15,121 bases of DNA from an uncultured Chloroflexota bacterium (GTDB lineage Bacteria > Chloroflexota > Anaerolineae > B4-G1 > DUEL01), in contig CAKZOY010000200.1 in NCBI GenBank assembly GCA_937138275.1, positions 1 through 15,121 of the forward strand, in the 5' to 3' direction. The position numbers and the translations under genes are program-made. The notes below the pieces were generated by a model. That model saw only the letters and a list, made by a program, of their open reading frames with translations, searched no databases and had not been told where the DNA came from. Of this stretch, positions 13,561-15,121 are shown in pieces. How positions within the stretch are numbered: position 1 is the stretch's first letter; each line of letters starts with the position of its first letter.

Positions 13561-14529
13561 ATGCCCATCATCGTCACCGGCTCTATCTCCTACGACTACC
13601 TGATGCGGTTTCCCGGCCGCTTTGTGGAGCACATCCTGCCCGACCAGCTCCATCGCATCTCGCTCAGTTTCCTGGTGGACGAGATGCGCCGCCAGTGGGG
13701 CGGATGTGCGGCCAACATCGCCTACAATCTGGCCCTTCTGGGGGAGCGTCCCCTCCTGATGGGCACCGTCGGGCAGGACTTCGGGGAATACCGGCAGTGG
13801 CTGGAATCCCACGGCGTGGATACCTCCCTCACCCGCGAGGAACCCGACCTCTTCACCGCCTCTTTCTTCGCCAACACCGACCTGGACGGCAATCAAATCT
13901 GCAGTTTCTACACCGGCGCGATGGCGCGAGCGCGGGAACTCTCTTTCCACGGGCTGGACATACACCCTATAGACCTGGTGGTCATCTCCCCCAACGATCC
14001 TCAGGCGATGGTCCGCTACGCGGCCGAGTGCCAGGAACTGGGCATCCCCTACCTCTACGACCCCAGCCAGCAGATCATCCGCCTGAGCGGAGAAGAATTG
14101 CGCCACGGGCTGGCGGGCTGCGACATCCTGGTGCTCAACGGCTACGAGTTTGAGATGCTCCGCCAGAAGACGGGCCTTGGGGTGGACGAGATTCACACGA
14201 TGCCTGCGCGCGCCTGCGTGGTGACGTACAGCGCCGACGGTTCCCACATCTGGGCAGACGGCCGTCTCTACGAGATTCCCGCTGTGCCTCCCCGGCACCT
14301 GGTGGACCCCACCGGTGTAGGGGATGCCTATCGGGCCGGGCTCATCAAGGGGCTGGTCCTGGGGCTCTCCTGGGACCTGGCCGGACGGATGGGCAGTCTG
14401 GCGGCCACCTACGTGCTGGAAAACCCCGGCGGTCAGGGCCATCACTACACCCTGGCCGAGTTCGTCGCCCGATTCCGGGAACATTTTGATGATGAAGGGG
14501 CGCTGGATAAGATGAGAAGCGCTTGGTAG
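13561..14529 (+). CDS. PfkB-family carbohydrate/nucleoside kinase
   Basis: This is a 322-residue ribokinase-like enzyme that phosphorylates a sugar or nucleoside with ATP. The N-terminus IIVTGSISYDYLMRFPG, GGCAANIAYNLALLG (47-61) and GTVGQDFGEY fit the family. The C-terminal signature reads DPTGVGDAYRAG, with the catalytic Asp in GVGDA; the usual form is D-T-T/A-G-A-G-D. The N-terminal lid region (FPGRFVEHI) resembles the adenosine kinase-like branch. Adenosine kinase would fit beside mtnA because both recycle SAM by-products, but the substrate cannot be settled from sequence alone. The ATG has AGAGGA upstream and follows the nuclease by 24 bp, so it is probably read through from mtnA or the restriction genes. 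Base composition returns to the GC-rich norm here. Confidence 0.85.
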   Translation: MPIIVTGSISYDYLMRFPGRFVEHILPDQLHRISLSFLVDEMRRQWGGCAANIAYNLALLGERPLLMGTVGQDFGEYRQWLESHGVDTSLTREEPDLFTASFFANTDLDGNQICSFYTGAMARARELSFHGLDIHPIDLVVISPNDPQAMVRYAAECQELGIPYLYDPSQQIIRLSGEELRHGLAGCDILVLNGYEFEMLRQKTGLGVDEIHTMPARACVVTYSADGSHIWADGRLYEIPAVPPRHLVDPTGVGDAYRAGLIKGLVLGLSWDLAGRMGSLAATYVLENPGGQGHHYTLAEFVARFREHFDDEGALDKMRSAW

Positions 14530-14708
14530 GCGGAGCATAAGTGAAGTAGCGTCAACCACTACTTTCCACCGCTGGTGTGCGATAGTGTGGCTGGACGTTG
14601 GTGTCCAATAGAAAGTTTGGGAGCTTTGACGGAATGTGAACCAGCTCATAATCGTGGCTGATTCGTGAACACCGGAAGCGCTAACTCATCGCGGGAGTGG
14701 GGTATGTG
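14530..14708. other. Intergenic stretch between the PfkB kinase and the PLD-like gene
   Basis: No gene is recognised in these 179 bp. A weak promoter-like pair, TTGACG (14626-14631) and CATAAT (14647-14652), has a short 15-nt spacer. A 6-bp inverted repeat (AAGTAG / CTACTT) just after the kinase stop lacks a T-tract. The base composition already resembles the AT-richer PLD gene, so the boundary of a transferred segment may lie here. Confidence 0.4.
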
Positions 14709-15121
14709 ATGTTTGAGACAGTTTCATCACATTGGCAAAGTACATTCGAACGCCTTGTAAGCAGCATCCACAAGTATGGCCTACTCGTGTCACCCCTTAT
14801 CACCTCTGCACCCGTTGATCGCGTAATACAGATTTTGCAGAATAATGGCATAGCGTACAATGTCAGGTTGGACGTGCTGACCAACCTATCGGTAAACAAC
14901 ATACTGCGAGGCTTTACCGATCCGGCCATCCTTGCATCTCTTATGGAAGCTATCCCTCATACTCGCGTGATGCATTTGCCAACGCTACACGCTAAGGTCT
15001 ACGTCGCTGATGAGAGTGAGGCGATCATTACATCGGCCAATCTCACTGAGGGCGGCCTAATGCTGAACTATGAGTATGGAATCCGGACAACTGACCCGAA
15101 TTTTGTACGCCGTATTCGCAA
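14709..15121 (+). CDS. Phospholipase-D-like (HKD) protein, N-terminal part
   Basis: The frame is open from ATG 14709 to the right edge, giving 137 residues with the C-terminus missing. Residues about 95-115 carry one HKD motif (LHAKVYVADES, H-x-K-x4-D) followed by ITSANLTEGGL, as in PLD-superfamily nucleases. The N-terminal part alternates helices and hydrophobic strands (YGLLVSPLITSAPVDRVIQ), consistent with the PLD fold. A second HKD, or a fused helicase or restriction domain, may follow outside the window. Such proteins are common in defence islands. A GGGAG lies upstream of the start, and a GTG one codon earlier is an alternative. The base composition is AT-richer than in the kinase before it. 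Nuclease or lipase activity is not decidable from this fragment. Confidence 0.8.
   Translation, partial: MFETVSSHWQSTFERLVSSIHKYGLLVSPLITSAPVDRVIQILQNNGIAYNVRLDVLTNLSVNNILRGFTDPAILASLMEAIPHTRVMHLPTLHAKVYVADESEAIITSANLTEGGLMLNYEYGIRTTDPNFVRRIR

Noticed and set aside
13495..14649. Long minus-strand open frame opposite the PfkB kinase
   Set aside because: It overlaps a motif-complete kinase gene on the other strand and its composition is that of a shadow frame.

Overview
The window is about 15 kb of GC-rich bacterial chromosome with tight gene packing, frequent GTG starts, good Shine-Dalgarno sites and short 4-nt gene overlaps. The gene content and style suggest a thermophilic or moderately thermophilic Chloroflexota (Anaerolineae-like) organism. 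That placement is inference, since no rRNA or other marker gene is present.

Layout. On the minus strand from the left edge: a truncated coiled-coil protein (1-416), ornithine carbamoyltransferase argF (459-1385), a bacterial PH-domain membrane protein (1470-2243) and a large membrane-anchored cell-wall protein (2240-4120). The latter has a lytic-transglycosylase-like domain, an M23-like fold lacking its metal ligands, and a C-terminal LysM. A divergent intergenic region (4121-4608) carries two copies of a palindromic element and back-to-back promoters. On the plus strand follow sucC, a possible small ORF, sucD and a glycerate 2-kinase (4609-8192). These meet citramalate synthase cimA (8217-9830, minus) tail to tail. 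The next divergent region (9831-10290) holds a third copy of the element between the cimA and mtnA promoters. It also holds a long cimA leader encoding an isoleucine-rich leader peptide, a terminator and a matching antiterminator. On the plus strand mtnA (10291-11370) is overlapped by a two-gene restriction-modification module, an amino-methyltransferase and an NgoMIV-type endonuclease (11342-13536). A PfkB-family kinase (13561-14529) follows, and the window ends inside a phospholipase-D-like (HKD) protein.

How the genes work together. sucCD feeds or drains the TCA cycle and glycerate kinase links glycerate to lower glycolysis. CimA diverts pyruvate and acetyl-CoA into citramalate for isoleucine, and its leader looks tuned to isoleucine supply. 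MtnA acts in methylthioadenosine salvage, and the PfkB kinase resembles sugar or nucleoside kinases. The restriction-modification pair separates these two and is visibly AT-richer than its flanks, so it looks like an insertion.

The most notable signals are the cimA attenuator and the roughly 120-140 bp palindromic elements that sit almost exactly midway between divergent promoters at two separate loci.
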